Source: Nectonema munidae (lineage: Eukaryota; Nematomorpha; Nectonematoida; Nectonematidae). From it: a DNA stretch of 64,000 bases. This document shows positions 12,239 through 23,591 of the stretch, piece by piece. The notes beneath the pieces are model-generated. The model did not search any database. It was not told the origin of the DNA and saw only the letters and a list, made by a program, of their open reading frames with translations. The stretch lies in the NCBI GenBank assembly GCA_030549495.1, contig JAUIRK010000722.1:1-64000 (forward strand). The letters run 5' to 3'. Position 1 is the stretch's first letter. Each line of letters begins with the position of its first letter. The translations under genes and the position numbers were made by a program.

Positions 12239-13562
12239 AGAACATTTTAAAAGTTGAAGTTCACTCTTCGATCAACCCGCGCTTCTTAGCCTTTAAGGGA
12301 CATTGGTAGAATGCAGTTCGCTGCACTCCAACTAAATCAGATACAACGCTGTTGTTGACATCCATTTTATATTTATGCTCGCTTACTAATAACGCGAATC
12401 GTAAACTTAAAGAAATGGGCAGAACGTGAAACTATTTATTTAAAGAAAACTGCTAATTCCAACTCACATTAGAAATTTGGCGGGGAAAAGAAGGCATCAT
12501 CCATATATAGTAGATTATAGAATAAAATATGAAAGAAGTCGAGAGGTTTGAAGCGGTTCTTTAATTTCTTGAATACTAACACTCTTATGCACCCCCTATA
12601 AATCACAATGGAAACCACATTTTGTAAATATATTCTACTTTTTATTTGGGCTTTATCATCAGTGAGTGACATCTGTCGATAGGTAGATAGTTTTAATTAA
12701 TATGTACGATTTGTCAAATGATATAAGACGAGAATTTTGAGCTATAAAAAGTGAATTCAAAAAAGAGGCCAAGAAAAGTTGATATAGCATGAAAAGAAGT
12801 AAATTGAATAATATGACTTGAACTAGCACTCCTTCTTTGGTATGTCGAATGGGAGTTGTACTGAGATCACGTTTACAACACAGTATGCGAGCTAGGTTAG
12901 GCATTATCTGGCCTCTGCAGGAGTCTGCTTGTAATACATCATTCCTATTGTAAAATATTTATTCTACGGGTAACTTCATATCATAGGACGGAGGAGATTA
13001 TCTCTATGTTACAAAAAGGCAGCATAAATCGTTATCACTTTGGTTTTTGCAACTCATGCAAAAAGGCTGAAAAGGCATTAAATTAAAGACTGAACTTTTT
13101 ATTTCACAAATACCTGGCAAAGGAAGAAGGCTACGAAAATAAAATGTATATATATTTCTATATTCCTAATACACTAATGAGAAGAAAGTTTGGCTTGGAC
13201 AAAAAGCTAATAGACAGTTATTTGAAAATCTTTTTGAAAGACATTAAACTACAAATACAAAGCAATAAAACAATATTTTAATAAAGTATGTTGAGGAAAA
13301 TAGATCGAGCAACAAGAAGCACACGCGCGTAGGATCCAAGACCGTTGCAGACTTATAATATTCGAAATAGAAAAGTTCGAATAGAAAAGATAAATGAGAG
13401 GAGTCGAAGTCGCAAAATATTTCCGAATCCGCCACCCTGCATGTCCCATTCAATGCCTTTAGTTATTTTGCGTAAACAGTCCCTTTTAAAAATTTGAACA
13501 AAAGGACTAAAACGTGGCAAAACTTCCATGTCTTTGAGCTGAAGTTTTGAAAGGTTTAATAC
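12239..13562. other. Upstream of CDC37; no gene recognised
   Basis: This stretch should contain the missing first CDC37 exon and its promoter if the first intron is short, but no MVDYS-type codons with a good donor were seen. A 34-codon minus-strand frame at 12365-12264 opens with ATG just upstream of the SDDED exon but does not resemble the Cdc37 N-terminus. Confidence 0.3.
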
Positions 13563-14238
13563 TTTTAGGACAGGGGCGCACATCCGGAGGGGGGCGACCG
13601 CCCCCCTCCCCCCAATGTGTTTTCAGGGGGGGCGAAAATGACCTTCGCCCCCCCCCCTCCCCCCAATAATTTTCTATAAGTAAGAGTTGCTGCTTGTTTA
13701 TAAAACATTTATGATGATCGCTAGAAGGAATGCAGACTTTCGAATCAATAAAACATCATGCCAAGCTGCTCTGAAATTCCTATCGAACATATTTTACAGA
13801 CGATGCGTGAGAGCTATATAATAATAATCCATTGCTTCAATATGCACACAGGTCACAGAGCAAACACATGTTGATGATCCACTAGATTTTCTCATCTTCT
13901 ATCACTGTGATTCTCTTTCTCTCTCCTCTGTTTTTCTCTTCCGCTTTCTCTGCTAAAACTCAATCATTCACTCAAGCTCATTCTGTGCCGGTTTTTTACC
14001 CTGGTTTTCTTCCTCTGAAGAATTCAAAGGTTTTTTGGTTAGGTGGTGTTGCGCGCGTTTTTCTGGGTAGTAATCACTTCCTACAAAATTTTCCCAATTG
14101 GGGGTCGCGTGGTGTCTTTTTTCAATTAATAAGGGGGGGGGCGGGGGGGGGGGGGGAAAAGCTCATTCAAACTCTCTTCTTTCATTCAAGCCCTCTTCTC
14201 TTGTTAAGCTCTCCTATCTCATTCAGCTCTCTTCTCTC

Positions 14239-14436
14239 CAGTGACGTAGCTAGGCTGGGCATGAGGGGCCGTGCCCACACTCCTATGTACCGCATGGTGC
14301 CCCCATGCATCTTATGCGATATCAGTTTTTGAAAATTTCTCCAATGAAAGGATCAAGAAAGTATAAATAATGTTGCGCAAGTTTTTTGTTTTTAAATTGT
14401 GCCCCTTCTATCAACTTTTTTTTGGCTACACCACTG
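14239..14436. mobile_element. Nested hAT MITE inside copy A
   Basis: Starts CAGTGACGTAGCTAGGC and ends GGCTACACCACTG, an imperfect inverted repeat of the CAGTGGCGTAGCC type. The flanks CTTCTCTC and CTTCTGTC are an 8-bp duplication with one mismatch. The same element sits at the equivalent place in copy B (22832-23021). At 198 bp it is too short to code. Confidence 0.75.
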
Positions 14437-14857
14437 CTTCTGTCTAATTTGCATTTAGAGTTAAATTAAAATAGTTTTCAATCGTTACAATTTTATATCA
14501 AAGAAATATTGTTAGACTCGCGCTAAGATTTTTTTTTCAACAAAAGTCTTAATCTTTATCACAACGTTTGTTACATTTTGTAACATTTGAAAACTTTAAT
14601 TTTTTCAAGTCAAGAAATTTTTTTCAATAGTTATTTGGGAATGAATATTTTGACTATCTATTCAGTTTAAAAGCAAGAATGCTCTATTTGCTTAATATTT
14701 GAGTGGAGATATTTTTTATAATGTTCGATTGTTAAATTTTATAAGTAACACTACATAATCAAATCACTTTTTTTAAGAAAATTTGTTGATTATTATAATA
14801 AAAATATAATATCGAAACAAAATGTTTCAGTTGTTTAAAATGTGCTTGATCTATTTA

Positions 14858-15222
14858 TGACAGCTGTCAGAATTTTATTTGTAGACAAATATTCAAAAAA
14901 CGCAATGATTTTCTTTTCTCGTATACTTTGATTTATGTTAGTTTGGTCTTCGGACATTTCGCCCCATTATTTTCATATGACAGTTGGTCCTATGGACAAT
15001 TCGCCCTATTATTTTGATAAGACAGTTCGTCCCATGGACAATTCGCCCCATTATTTTCATATGATTAATTTGAAAAATTTAATAGAGATAAAATAAACAA
15101 GAATATAAAATTTTTTAATAATTTTACACATAAGCAAAGATGGATGAAACAAATAGCCTATGTCTATGGGGCGAAATGTCTTTCGATCATAAGTTTAATA
15201 ATTTTTTAATTATAAGGGTTAG
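14858..15222. mobile_element. MITE-like insertion found only in copy A, with a 42-bp tandem repeat
   Basis: Copy B lacks this block. It is bounded by direct repeats CTATTTA at 14851-14857 and 15223-15229. Near the left end is GACATTTCGCCCCAT and near the right end its inverse ATGGGGCGAAATGTC, a subterminal inverted repeat. Within it a 42-bp unit opening GGACAWTTCGCCC starts at 14952, 14994 and 15036. The family is not assigned. Confidence 0.6.
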
Positions 15223-15430
15223 CTATTTAAACGTTGGCTTTTGCTGCTTATAAAATTGAAAATATCAAATAAACTCTAAATCTTTATACCTCCTATTATT
15301 TTGAAATTATTCTGAGAACAGACGGTTCCATTTTAAAATAGTGAAAATTGCTTTATTAGTTTATTTTGTTTCCTTTCTCTCTTATGTTAATTATGTAGCA
15401 AATTTTTTAATTTTAAGTAAAAAGTAAGGT

Positions 15431-15590
15431 ACAGCAGGTGTATTTTTGTTGACAAGGCACTGATGTACCGCTTATGTCAAACTATGAACAAATTCGTATC
15501 GATGAGGAATCGAACCCAGAGACTTCCGTGCTAAGTCCATCATCTCAACAGACCTGTCATGCCACCCATAGAGTATGCTATATAGTGGAT
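15431..15590 (-). mobile_element. tRNA-derived SINE captured in copy A
   Basis: Read on the minus strand, the head carries a pol III B box, GGTTCGATTCC (15516-15506), preceded by a degenerate A-box region TGTTGAGATGATGGACT at about the spacing found in a tRNA. The body contains GACATAAGCGGTACATCAG and CCTTGTCAACAA. Equivalent copies occur in B and C, and free copies at 37.6 and 41.2 kb. Confidence 0.65.
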
Positions 15591-16104
15591 ACGTCAAATT
15601 AGTTTTCAAAAAACTTAAGTTATGCTCTAAATTTTTTTAGTTTTTGTTGAAGCTCTATAACTTTTTCTGATAGACTTTTTTCCTTAAAAGTTATTATAAA
15701 AGGCAAATCATTGCAAAATGTTAAAAGTTATTTTACTTTTTGTAGCTTGTATCAATTTAGCTTTTAAACTATTTTTGAATGATGCTGAGTAAAATGAAAT
15801 AATGCGATCTCAATTTTTTGTTTTATTTTTGTTTGCACAATTATAACTTCGTTTTATACCCTTGCCCCTGAATCAATCACATTTTTTCATATAAATATCG
15901 CAGGGTGTCTAGTAGACTCTTTGCCTTTAGACTACATTCACTCATATAAAACTATCCAACCTTCAGTTATTTGTTTTCTCTATGAATCAAATATCCTTTC
16001 ATCAATTTCTGTAATGTGCCTGGTAGACTAGTTCATTTTTCAAATGAAAAGCCTATTCCACCCCCTAACAATTTTGGATTTTTTTAAACTAGTGTATATT
16101 CGAT

Positions 16105-16613
16105 GGTTGTAGGTAAAAATGCCCCCAATTAAAAAGTAGGAAAAAATGCCCCCTAATTTTTGATTTTCATGATTTTTTTAAATTATATAAATATTTTTAT
16201 TTGGTACCACGAAAGGCTAAATTTCTAAAATTTCTTAATCTATAGGGTTTTTTTTATAAAGTTCTTGAAAACAATAGCAAAGGTGCAGATTTGTGGGAAT
16301 GTGTTCTTAAAATCAGTTAAAACACAAATTATATTTAGAAAGTGTTCTGATACACACAAAGTCCAAAAATATTTGCTGTTTTATAAATTTTTTTTGTATT
16401 TAAAAAATTTTCCTATGCTGAGTTTTTTAGTTTACTTTAATTAAATTTAAAACGTTTTAGATGAAAAGTTAACTTTTTGTTTTTTTTTGAAATTTTTTGT
16501 GTTGGGGCATTTTTTCCTAATTTTAAATTGAGGCTTTTCGGTTGCAATTTTTACTGGGGGTTTCTACTTTTTAATTGGGCCATTTTTTCCGGGGGCATTT
16601 TTTCTGCGCACCA
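16105..16613. mobile_element. Nested 509-bp MITE inside copy A
   Basis: Flanked by an exact 8-bp duplication TATTCGAT (16097-16104 and 16614-16621). The ends share an inverted block AAAAATGCCCCC with related outer bases. Further inverted AAAATGCCCC blocks lie inside. A shortened version is present in copy B at 20869-21356. Confidence 0.7.
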
Positions 16614-16861
16614 TATTCGATATGCAAATTTAATTAAAATATTTTCGCTGGAAGTATAGTATTTAAATTCACCAAATTTGTAAAAAAAAAATATAAAGTA
16701 GTTTTATAAATTTAGGTATGCGCTGAATACACTCTATTTTAAACGATTGCTTGAATATTTAGTCTCCCGTGGTATTTCCAGACCACTAATTTTGAAAATT
16801 GCAATAAAAAAATTTCACCCCCCCCCCAATAATTTTGAGGATGTGCGCTCCTGTTTTAGGA

Positions 16862-18695
16862 TTATTCTGTTCAATTTCAGGATGGTAGGAGGACCAGATA
16901 AAGGAAGTTCACGACCAGGTGGTTCCACCCCTGTTTTGTGCCATAAAAACGATCTCTTTTTTATGCCTTTCCAGTATTTCGCATTCCAAGGTCAAAATAT
17001 TTTTGTGTTACAAAGATCGCATAGAAAGGCTTGAATTAGTAGACTCATTAGTGATAGTACCACGTGGTAGAAACGATCGTAGCTCTGACATTGGCGACAA
17101 ACTCCTCTAGATCATGCTTTTGCGCTTTCTTTCACTTATTTTCCATGCAAAAAATATCCCAATTTTTATAAAGGAAAAAGATTTCAAGGGATTAGAATGT
17201 GATGGATAGGATATTCCCCTGCTCAACGAGTCACTTCTTCATATCCTCAGATGTTAAAAGTACCAGACAAATCCAAAAGTATCCTTGGCGTTTAATATTA
17301 TAAAGATAAAGAGTTGACTAATCAAGGAAAAAAGTTAGATCTGGAGAAGGAAGCAGATTTATTAGAAAGACAGAAGAGCTAAGATTTTTTCAACCCCTCC
17401 TGAATTGTCAACAGATCTGGATCATATCAAATAAATTGGTTAGGGGGATTGATTACTATGTACTAAGACACCTGACCTTGTCGCTTAAAATTTCAGCAGC
17501 AAAATGTTATATAGCATTGATACGTGCACATTTATTCAGTTAGTAAAGTGTTCTGTAAAAAAATTGTTCGTGCAAAAATGATAAATAAATTCCATATAAA
17601 ATTAAGACATTTGAGCTCATGAAAAGCAGGGAATAGTTAGAATTAAAGTAGAATACTTTCACTAAACTCGAATGAGCGAGTACAATAGGTTAACGCCAAT
17701 CTTACTTGAAGGGAGACGTGAGATTCACCATCATCCACAATATCGCAAGAGGCTTATAACTTGTAAAAACAGAACTAAGTTTTATCAAAATGTAGGTTTT
17801 GGTTTATTCAAAATGTAGGATTTGGCGGATGGAGTAGCCTTTCTCATCGACCTTTTAAAAATTGGGACATTTAAATTTTTTTATTTCATCCTTAGTGGCG
17901 GTCATGTTCTATGCGGGTCTAGAATGCTCACCGCATTGCGCAAATTTGTAAATTTAGTTGACATTCTTATTTAGTGCGCGGCCACAAAACAAATTCACCA
18001 CTTCACGGCGCAAGAAAATTGGGCAGCCAGAGATGCACACAATCTTCTCCTTTATGGAGACGAGTACACGCAAGAAGTTTGGAAGAAAAGGCGTTTAGTG
18101 GAGATCGAGTAAAAACATTGTGAGCGAAAGTGCAGAAGCAGTGAGCCAGAGCAAATGCTGTCGTGTATGTGTTAGGCCAGAGCTAACGAATTATTACGCG
18201 AAACTTCTTAAGAAAATGAATTACCTTATTAGATGGAATTAATGTTCACTACTTCTTTTTTTCGCTCGTCTTCTTTTAAGCTTCTTTTCTTAAAAACGTC
18301 TTCTTTTCATAAAGCACGCATGATTTCAACATCAATAAAAGTACAACGCCTTTACCAACGATCAAAGAGAATACTCTACTCCACACGATGCATTTGAGCA
18401 GAAGTACTTGGAGTAAGTGAGTGAACTGAGAGCGCTTGGGAGAGAATGATCTGTCATCGAAATGCTGGTGCGCAGTTCATATAATTCGAGAGAACAGCGC
18501 ATTTATAGCGCGCTTTTCTCGTTACAGTTCGCGATTACGCGCTACATCTACGAAGCAGAAGCAATGACATGACATTTGCTGGGTGTATGAAAAGATCAGA
18601 AGGCAAATCACCTTTTTACAAGGGAAACGTCTTGAAACTGGAAAAATCTAACTTCGGTAGGAATACGAATTTTTTATAAGTAGGATCATATACAC
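16862..18695. other. No gene or element recognised
   Basis: Between copy A and the next hAT remnant. Between about 18000 and 18570 the sequence is less AT-rich than its surroundings, and a short plus-strand frame near 18150 includes KCCRVCVRPEL, a cysteine pair that is too little to call a zinc finger. No RNA gene was seen. Confidence 0.25.
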
Positions 18696-20285
18696 CAGTG
18701 GGTCCCAACATTTTTTAGGCGCACACAATTACATTTCTCAAAATATGAGCGCAACCCCACTGATTTAGTCGCATATATTTCATTTAAACTATATGTGATT
18801 AGGGGCTGTTGAAAGTAAGTGCCAACAATTGAAATGAATATAAGAGGTTAGGTTGGGAAGGACAAAATTAACATGATTAAATTTTATTATATTCACTGCA
18901 TTATAAATTTTAAAACTTGGCATTAATTAAAACAACCACTTCTGGAATAATATTCTAGCACATTCTTTAGAAAACAAACTAAAAGTGTGAAATGTTAAAT
19001 TAATTTTAATTGGAGCCTTGGGCGTGAATCATGTTGCTAAGTTTCTCTATTTGTGGGTCGGTCTTGAAAAGCGCTACCCTCAAATCATGTTTCGGTTGCA
19101 GCCAGAGCTTCAGCTTTTAGTTTTGATGGCAGGCAGAGCTGCAAATCGTGATTCACACAAATAGGTTGTAGAGAAAAACAATGACACTTGCACAGCCTCG
19201 ACTTCAAGGACTGCTTTCTTTTTTTCACAGCAGTCCAGAACACACTTAGAGTTTGTCTCTGAAGGTTAAAACGAAGAGTTTCCTCATGATGGATCTCTAT
19301 AAACTCCTCTTGAAGATTTTGGATTGAAGACTCTTCTGAAAGATTCTCAGCTTGGATATCGAAGGGTCTTCGCAAACATACGAATTTCTCATGCAGCTCT
19401 CCACCTAGAGTGTACCTGTCAAACTCCTCACTCAATTTCTAAAGGTGCCCAACAATGACATTTTGTACGGCCAGAAGTGCGGCGTCTTCATCATCTTCCA
19501 GAAAAAGGTTCAAAAGTGGAAAAAATGCAGTTTTTGCAAGTTCAATCTTTTCCTTCCACAGCCTCGGCTTTGCTTTGAAAGCCTGGAACTTTTCTGACAC
19601 ATATATTATTGTCTCATTTTTTCCATGCATCGACATATTCATTAAATTCAACTCTGAAAATACGTCTCAGATATGCCAGTTTATGCAACCACTTTCGTTC
19701 TCTTGTCAGCACCTGTTTCTTCTCTTTTAGGAAGATTTCAATCTCTGCACGCATGTCTGAAGTACTTTTCCTCGTGATAGCCTCCTGACAGAAGAGTAGT
19801 AAAGCAAGTGCTCATATTATGGGTCACATATCAGAGCACTTTTGACTAGACAGCCTTGAATTAAGTGCTGATGATTTAATAAAGTTTACTATTTGAATAA
19901 CATCTTCGATAACCATGTTAAGCTCAAGTGACATTTATCGAGGAGCAAGGTTTTCTCTCTGTGAAGCAGGCAATGAGTCGCTATCACTGTGGGCTGACTT
20001 GTTTTACTCTGGCAGTGAAATACTGACGTTGACCTAACATTGCAGGTGCTCCACCCGCGCACACACTGTAGCACTGATCCCATTTTTTTGATGAAACCAT
20101 CAACCAACTTGAAAAGATCTTCACCTGATTTTATCTCCAGTGATTTACAGATCAGAGTTTTCTTCAATGTAACTCTTCCTTTGGTACCAGGCATATACCA
20201 AGACCTGAGCATCGTCACCGACGTCAGTTGACTCATCCAACTCCAAGCTAATCTACCTGTTCTTTAGTGTCTTGCGACATCTCTT
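18696..20285 (-). pseudogene. Decayed hAT transposase (SCAND3/ZBED5-like)
   Basis: The left end, CAGTGGGTCCCAAC at 18696, is a typical terminal repeat of this hAT subgroup; the matching right end was not found. On the minus strand, frames at 20236-19889, 19651-19439 and 19435-19085 read like parts of the transposases related to SCAND3/ZBED5. The first contains a DLFKLVDGFIKKMG helix, and the second has FQAFKAKPRLWKEKIELAKT, where the family usually has a similar helix-rich segment. The three frames differ and stops intervene, so it is not functional. This identification rests on remembered family resemblance, not on a search. Confidence 0.6.
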
Positions 20286-20339
20286 GAATTCTTCGGTTGA
20301 GTGTGTTATCTGACAGCGGAATAGCTTCAAAATTCTAAA

Positions 20340-20626
20340 GTTAAATATTTCGAAAATATATTTGTTAATTGTAAAAAAGATTCTGGAAAAATTAAAACTC
20401 GGTTATAAAAGAAGGTAGATCGAATAGCAAAATCGTATATGATTAATGACGAAAATAAAGATGGTGAATTACCAAACAAATTTGCTAGACATTTTAAAAA
20501 TAAAGTAACATGCTTAACGATGGAATCATCTAACTGCACTAACTTTACAGCTAATTTCAACCAATCATTTTATTTCATACAATGATATATTAAACGCTAT
20601 AGCTCAATTGAAATATAGCAATACAA
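20340..20626 (+). pseudogene. LINE reverse transcriptase fragment, cut by hAT copy B
   Basis: Plus-strand frames read DGELPNKFARHFKNKV and, one frame over, ISYNDILNAIAQLKYSNT, the kind of sequence found just ahead of the reverse transcriptase core in LINEs. Copy B interrupts it at LKYSNT. Past the insertion, at about 23509-23590, the frame picks up as NSNCKGITAEI. The fragment is decayed, and its clade is uncertain. Confidence 0.45.
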
Positions 20627-20868
20627 CAGGGGCGCACATCCCCAAAATTATTGGGGGCTAATTTTTTTGTATGCAATTTTCAAAATTACTGGTCTGGAAA
20701 TACCACTGGAGAACAAATATTCAAGCAATCCTTTAAAATAGAGTGTATTCAGCGCATACCTAAAGTCCTAAATTTATAAGACTACTTTATATTTTTTTTA
20801 CAAAATTGATGAAATTTAAATACTATACTTCCAGTGAAAATATTTTTATTAAATTTGCATATCGAATA

Positions 20869-21356
20869 TGGTGCGCAGAAAAAATGCCCTCAATTAAAAT
20901 GTAGGAAAAAATGCCCCAATTTAAAATTAGGAAAAAATGCCCCAACACAAAAAATTTCAAAAAATTATTAATTAAAATTTTTAGAAAAGATATGTCAAAT
21001 AAAGATTTTTTGTAAAAAAAAAAGTTAAATTTTCATCTAAAACATTTAAAATTTAATTAAAGTAAACTAAAAAACTCAGCATACGACAATTTTTTAAATA
21101 CAAAATTTTTTTTTATAAAACAGCAAATATTTTTGGACTTTGTATGTATCAGAACACTTTCTAAATAAATTTGTATTTTAACTGATTTTAAGAAAACATT
21201 CCCACAAATCTGCACCTTTGCTATTGTTTTCAAGAACTTTATAAAGAAAAAACCCGATAGATTAAGAAATTTTAGAAATTTAGCCTTTCAAAACGGTACC
21301 AAATAAAAATATTTATATAATTAAAAAAAATCCTGAAAATCAAAAATTAGGGGGCA
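20869..21356. mobile_element. Nested MITE in copy B (counterpart of 16105-16613)
   Basis: Starts after ATCGAATA (20861-20868), the reverse complement of the duplication flanking the copy A counterpart. The inner AAAAAATGCCCC blocks match. The far end is truncated or replaced after GGGGGCA near 21356. Confidence 0.65.
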
Positions 21357-21860
21357 GGGTTAGGAAAGTAAAAGAATAAGTATACGTTAGTTAGACTCTC
21401 AAAAAGGGTATAAAATAAAGATAAAATTGTGCAAACAAAAATCAAACAATAAATTAAGATTGCATTACTTCATTTTTCTCAAGTTTAAAGTTAAATTGGT
21501 GCAAGCAAACACAAAGTAGTCAAACTATAATTTTGCCAGAGTCAGCTTCCAAAAACAAAGTTAAAAAATATTAAAATGTAATAATAAATTTTTCATGAAG
21601 CAAAATAAAATAGTTAAATGATACAAACAGAAAATAGTCAAACGATAAATTCTGATACTCTCACTTCGACGTTCTGATTCAAGATCTACAAAAAGTAAAT
21701 TAACCACTTTTAACCTTTTGCAATGATTTGCCTTTTATAATAACTTTTAAGGAAAAAAAAAACCTACCAGAAAAAGTTATAGAGCTTCAACAAAAACAAA
21801 AAATTTTTACAGCATAACTTAAGTTTTTTGAAAACTAATTTGACGTATCCACTATATAGC

Positions 21861-22025
21861 ATACCCTATGGGTGGCATGGCAGGTTGGTTGAGAAGATGG
21901 ACTCGGCACGGAAGCCTCTGGGTTCGATTTCTCATCGATACCAATTTGTTCATAGTTTGACATAAGCGGTACATCAGTGCCTTGTCAATGAAAACACACT
22001 CACGGTACCTTTACCTTACCTTTTA
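21861..22025 (+). mobile_element. tRNA-derived SINE in copy B
   Basis: The plus strand reads GGTTGGTTGAGAAGATGGAC (A-box region) then GGGTTCGATTTC (B box at about 21920) and ends with the tail CTTTACCTTACCTTTTAC. The counterpart in copy A is inverted, as expected. Confidence 0.7.
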
Positions 22026-22831
22026 CTAAAAATTGAAAAATTTGCTACATAATTAACATAAGAGAGAAAGGAGACAAAATAAACTAATAAAGCAATTTTC
22101 ACTATTTAAAATGAAACTGTCTGTTCTCAGAATAATTTCAAAATAATAGGAGGCATAAAAAATGAGATAGTTTATCGGCACTTTATTTGATATTTTCAAG
22201 TTTTTATAAGCAGCAAATGCCAACGTATCAAGTACATTTTTAACAACTGATTTTGTTTCGATAATATATTTTTATTATAATAATCAACAAATTTTCTAAC
22301 AAAAATTATTTAATTATGTACAGTGTAACTTACTAAATTTAACAATCGAACGTTATAAAAAATATCTCTGCTCAAATATTAAACAAATAGAATATTTTTG
22401 CTTTTAAACTGAATAGCTAGTCAAAATATTAATTCCCAAATAGCTATTGAAAAAAAATTTCTTGACTTGAAAAAATTAAAGTTTTCAAATGTTACAAAAT
22501 GTAACAAACGCACTGATAAAGATTAAAAGTGACCTTTGTTGAAAAAATTTTTTAACGCGAGTCTGACAATATTCATTGATATAAAATTTTAACGATTTAA
22601 AACTATTTTTCTCTCACATTTAAAAAGAAATAAATTTGCATTTTTGCAAAATGTTTGGTGTATTGGAACTAAATTTTTACCAAAAATCTGTGATAAATTT
22701 GAATAGCTGAACTTTGGTATCATGAAAAAAGGTTCTGAAAATATTGAACTTATATTCCGATAAAAACTAGTTTCTAATGAGATAAAATAGAATTATTTTT
22801 AATTTAATTCTAAATACAAATTAGAAAGAAG

Positions 22832-23021
22832 CAGTGGCGTAGCCAGAAAAAAGTTGATAGGGGGCACAATTTAAAAACTTAAAAAACTTGATCAACATCA
22901 TACTTTCTTGATCCTTTCATTGGAGAAATTTTGGAAAACTGATATCGCATAAGGTGCAAGAGTTACACGGGGGAGGGGGAGCGGGCACGGCCCCTCATGA
23001 CCCAGCCTAGCTACGCTACTG
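22832..23021. mobile_element. Nested hAT MITE in copy B (counterpart of 14239-14436)
   Basis: Starts CAGTGGCGTAGCCAG and ends CTAGCTACGCTACTG. Flanks GAAAGAAG and GAGAGAAA resemble the reverse complement of the duplication seen in copy A. Confidence 0.7.
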
Positions 23022-23591
23022 GAGAGAAAAAAGAAGAGAGATTGAATGAGAAAAGAGAGCTTGAGTGATGAGTTTTAGCAGAGAAAGCGGAAGAGAAAAA
23101 CAGAGACAGAAAGAAAAATAGAATCACTGTGACAGAAGATGAGAAAATCAAGTGGATCATCAACATGTGTTTGCCTAAAAATACTACAAGGAGGAGATAC
23201 TGTGATAAACATTGATTATTTATTGTGTGCTTATTGAAACAATGGATTATTATTATATAGCTCTCACATCGTTTGAAAAATATTTTTGATAAGAATTTCA
23301 GAGCAGCTTGGCATGATGTTTGTCTCGAAAGTCTGCATTCCCTCTTTTATTCTCTTATCTTACATTATCATGTATTCGAATGATTATTACATCCTATAAT
23401 GCGATCATCATACATGTTTTATAAACAAGCAGCAACTCTTACTTATAGAAAATTATTGGGGGAGAAGGTCATTCGCCCCCCCCCCCCCGGATGTGCGACC
23501 CTGGGGTACAATTAACTCAAACTGTAAAGGTATTACAGCTGAAATTAAAGATATTTCTTTACGTAGCAATTTTTTCATATAAATTTTGTTA

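Larger units (their letters stand above)
13571..16853 (+). mobile_element. Composite non-autonomous hAT element, copy A
   Basis: Begins CAGGGGCGCACATCC and ends GGATGTGCGCTCCTG, which are near-perfect inverted repeats. It is flanked by an exact 8-bp target duplication TTTTAGGA (13563-13570 and 16854-16861). CAG...CTG ends and an 8-bp duplication are the signature of the hAT superfamily. The 3,283-bp element has no transposase. Homopolymeric G/C tracts lie just inside both ends. Inside are a 198-bp hAT MITE, a tRNA-derived SINE, a 509-bp MITE and a 365-bp insertion. The first three are shared with inverted copy B at 20.6-23.5 kb, so they were on board before the element multiplied; the 365-bp insertion is absent from B. 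Confidence 0.85.
20627..23504 (-). mobile_element. Composite non-autonomous hAT element, copy B (inverted relative to A)
   Basis: Opens CAGGGGCGCACATCC and closes GGATGTGCGACCCTG. Its sequence matches copy A read backwards along nearly its full length, for example around the CAGCAACTCTTACTTATAG block near 23430. It is 2,878 bp and has no transposase. Flanks CAATACAA and GGGTACAA share TACAA, so the duplication has partly decayed. It interrupts a LINE fragment, which dates it after that LINE. Copies A and B are 3.8 kb apart and could form a large hairpin. Confidence 0.85.

Noticed and set aside
12264-12365. 34-codon minus-strand frame starting MDVNNSVVSD as CDC37 exon 1
   Set aside because: No resemblance to the Cdc37 N-terminus and no GT donor leading in frame to the SDDED exon.
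15431-15590. Functional tRNA gene at the B-box sequence
   Set aside because: The A-box region is degenerate, no cloverleaf can be drawn with a proper acceptor stem, and the sequence recurs with a common tail, so it is a SINE.
18140-18240. CCRVC motif as a ZAD or zinc-finger exon
   Set aside because: A single cysteine pair in a short frame with stops nearby; no further zinc ligands.
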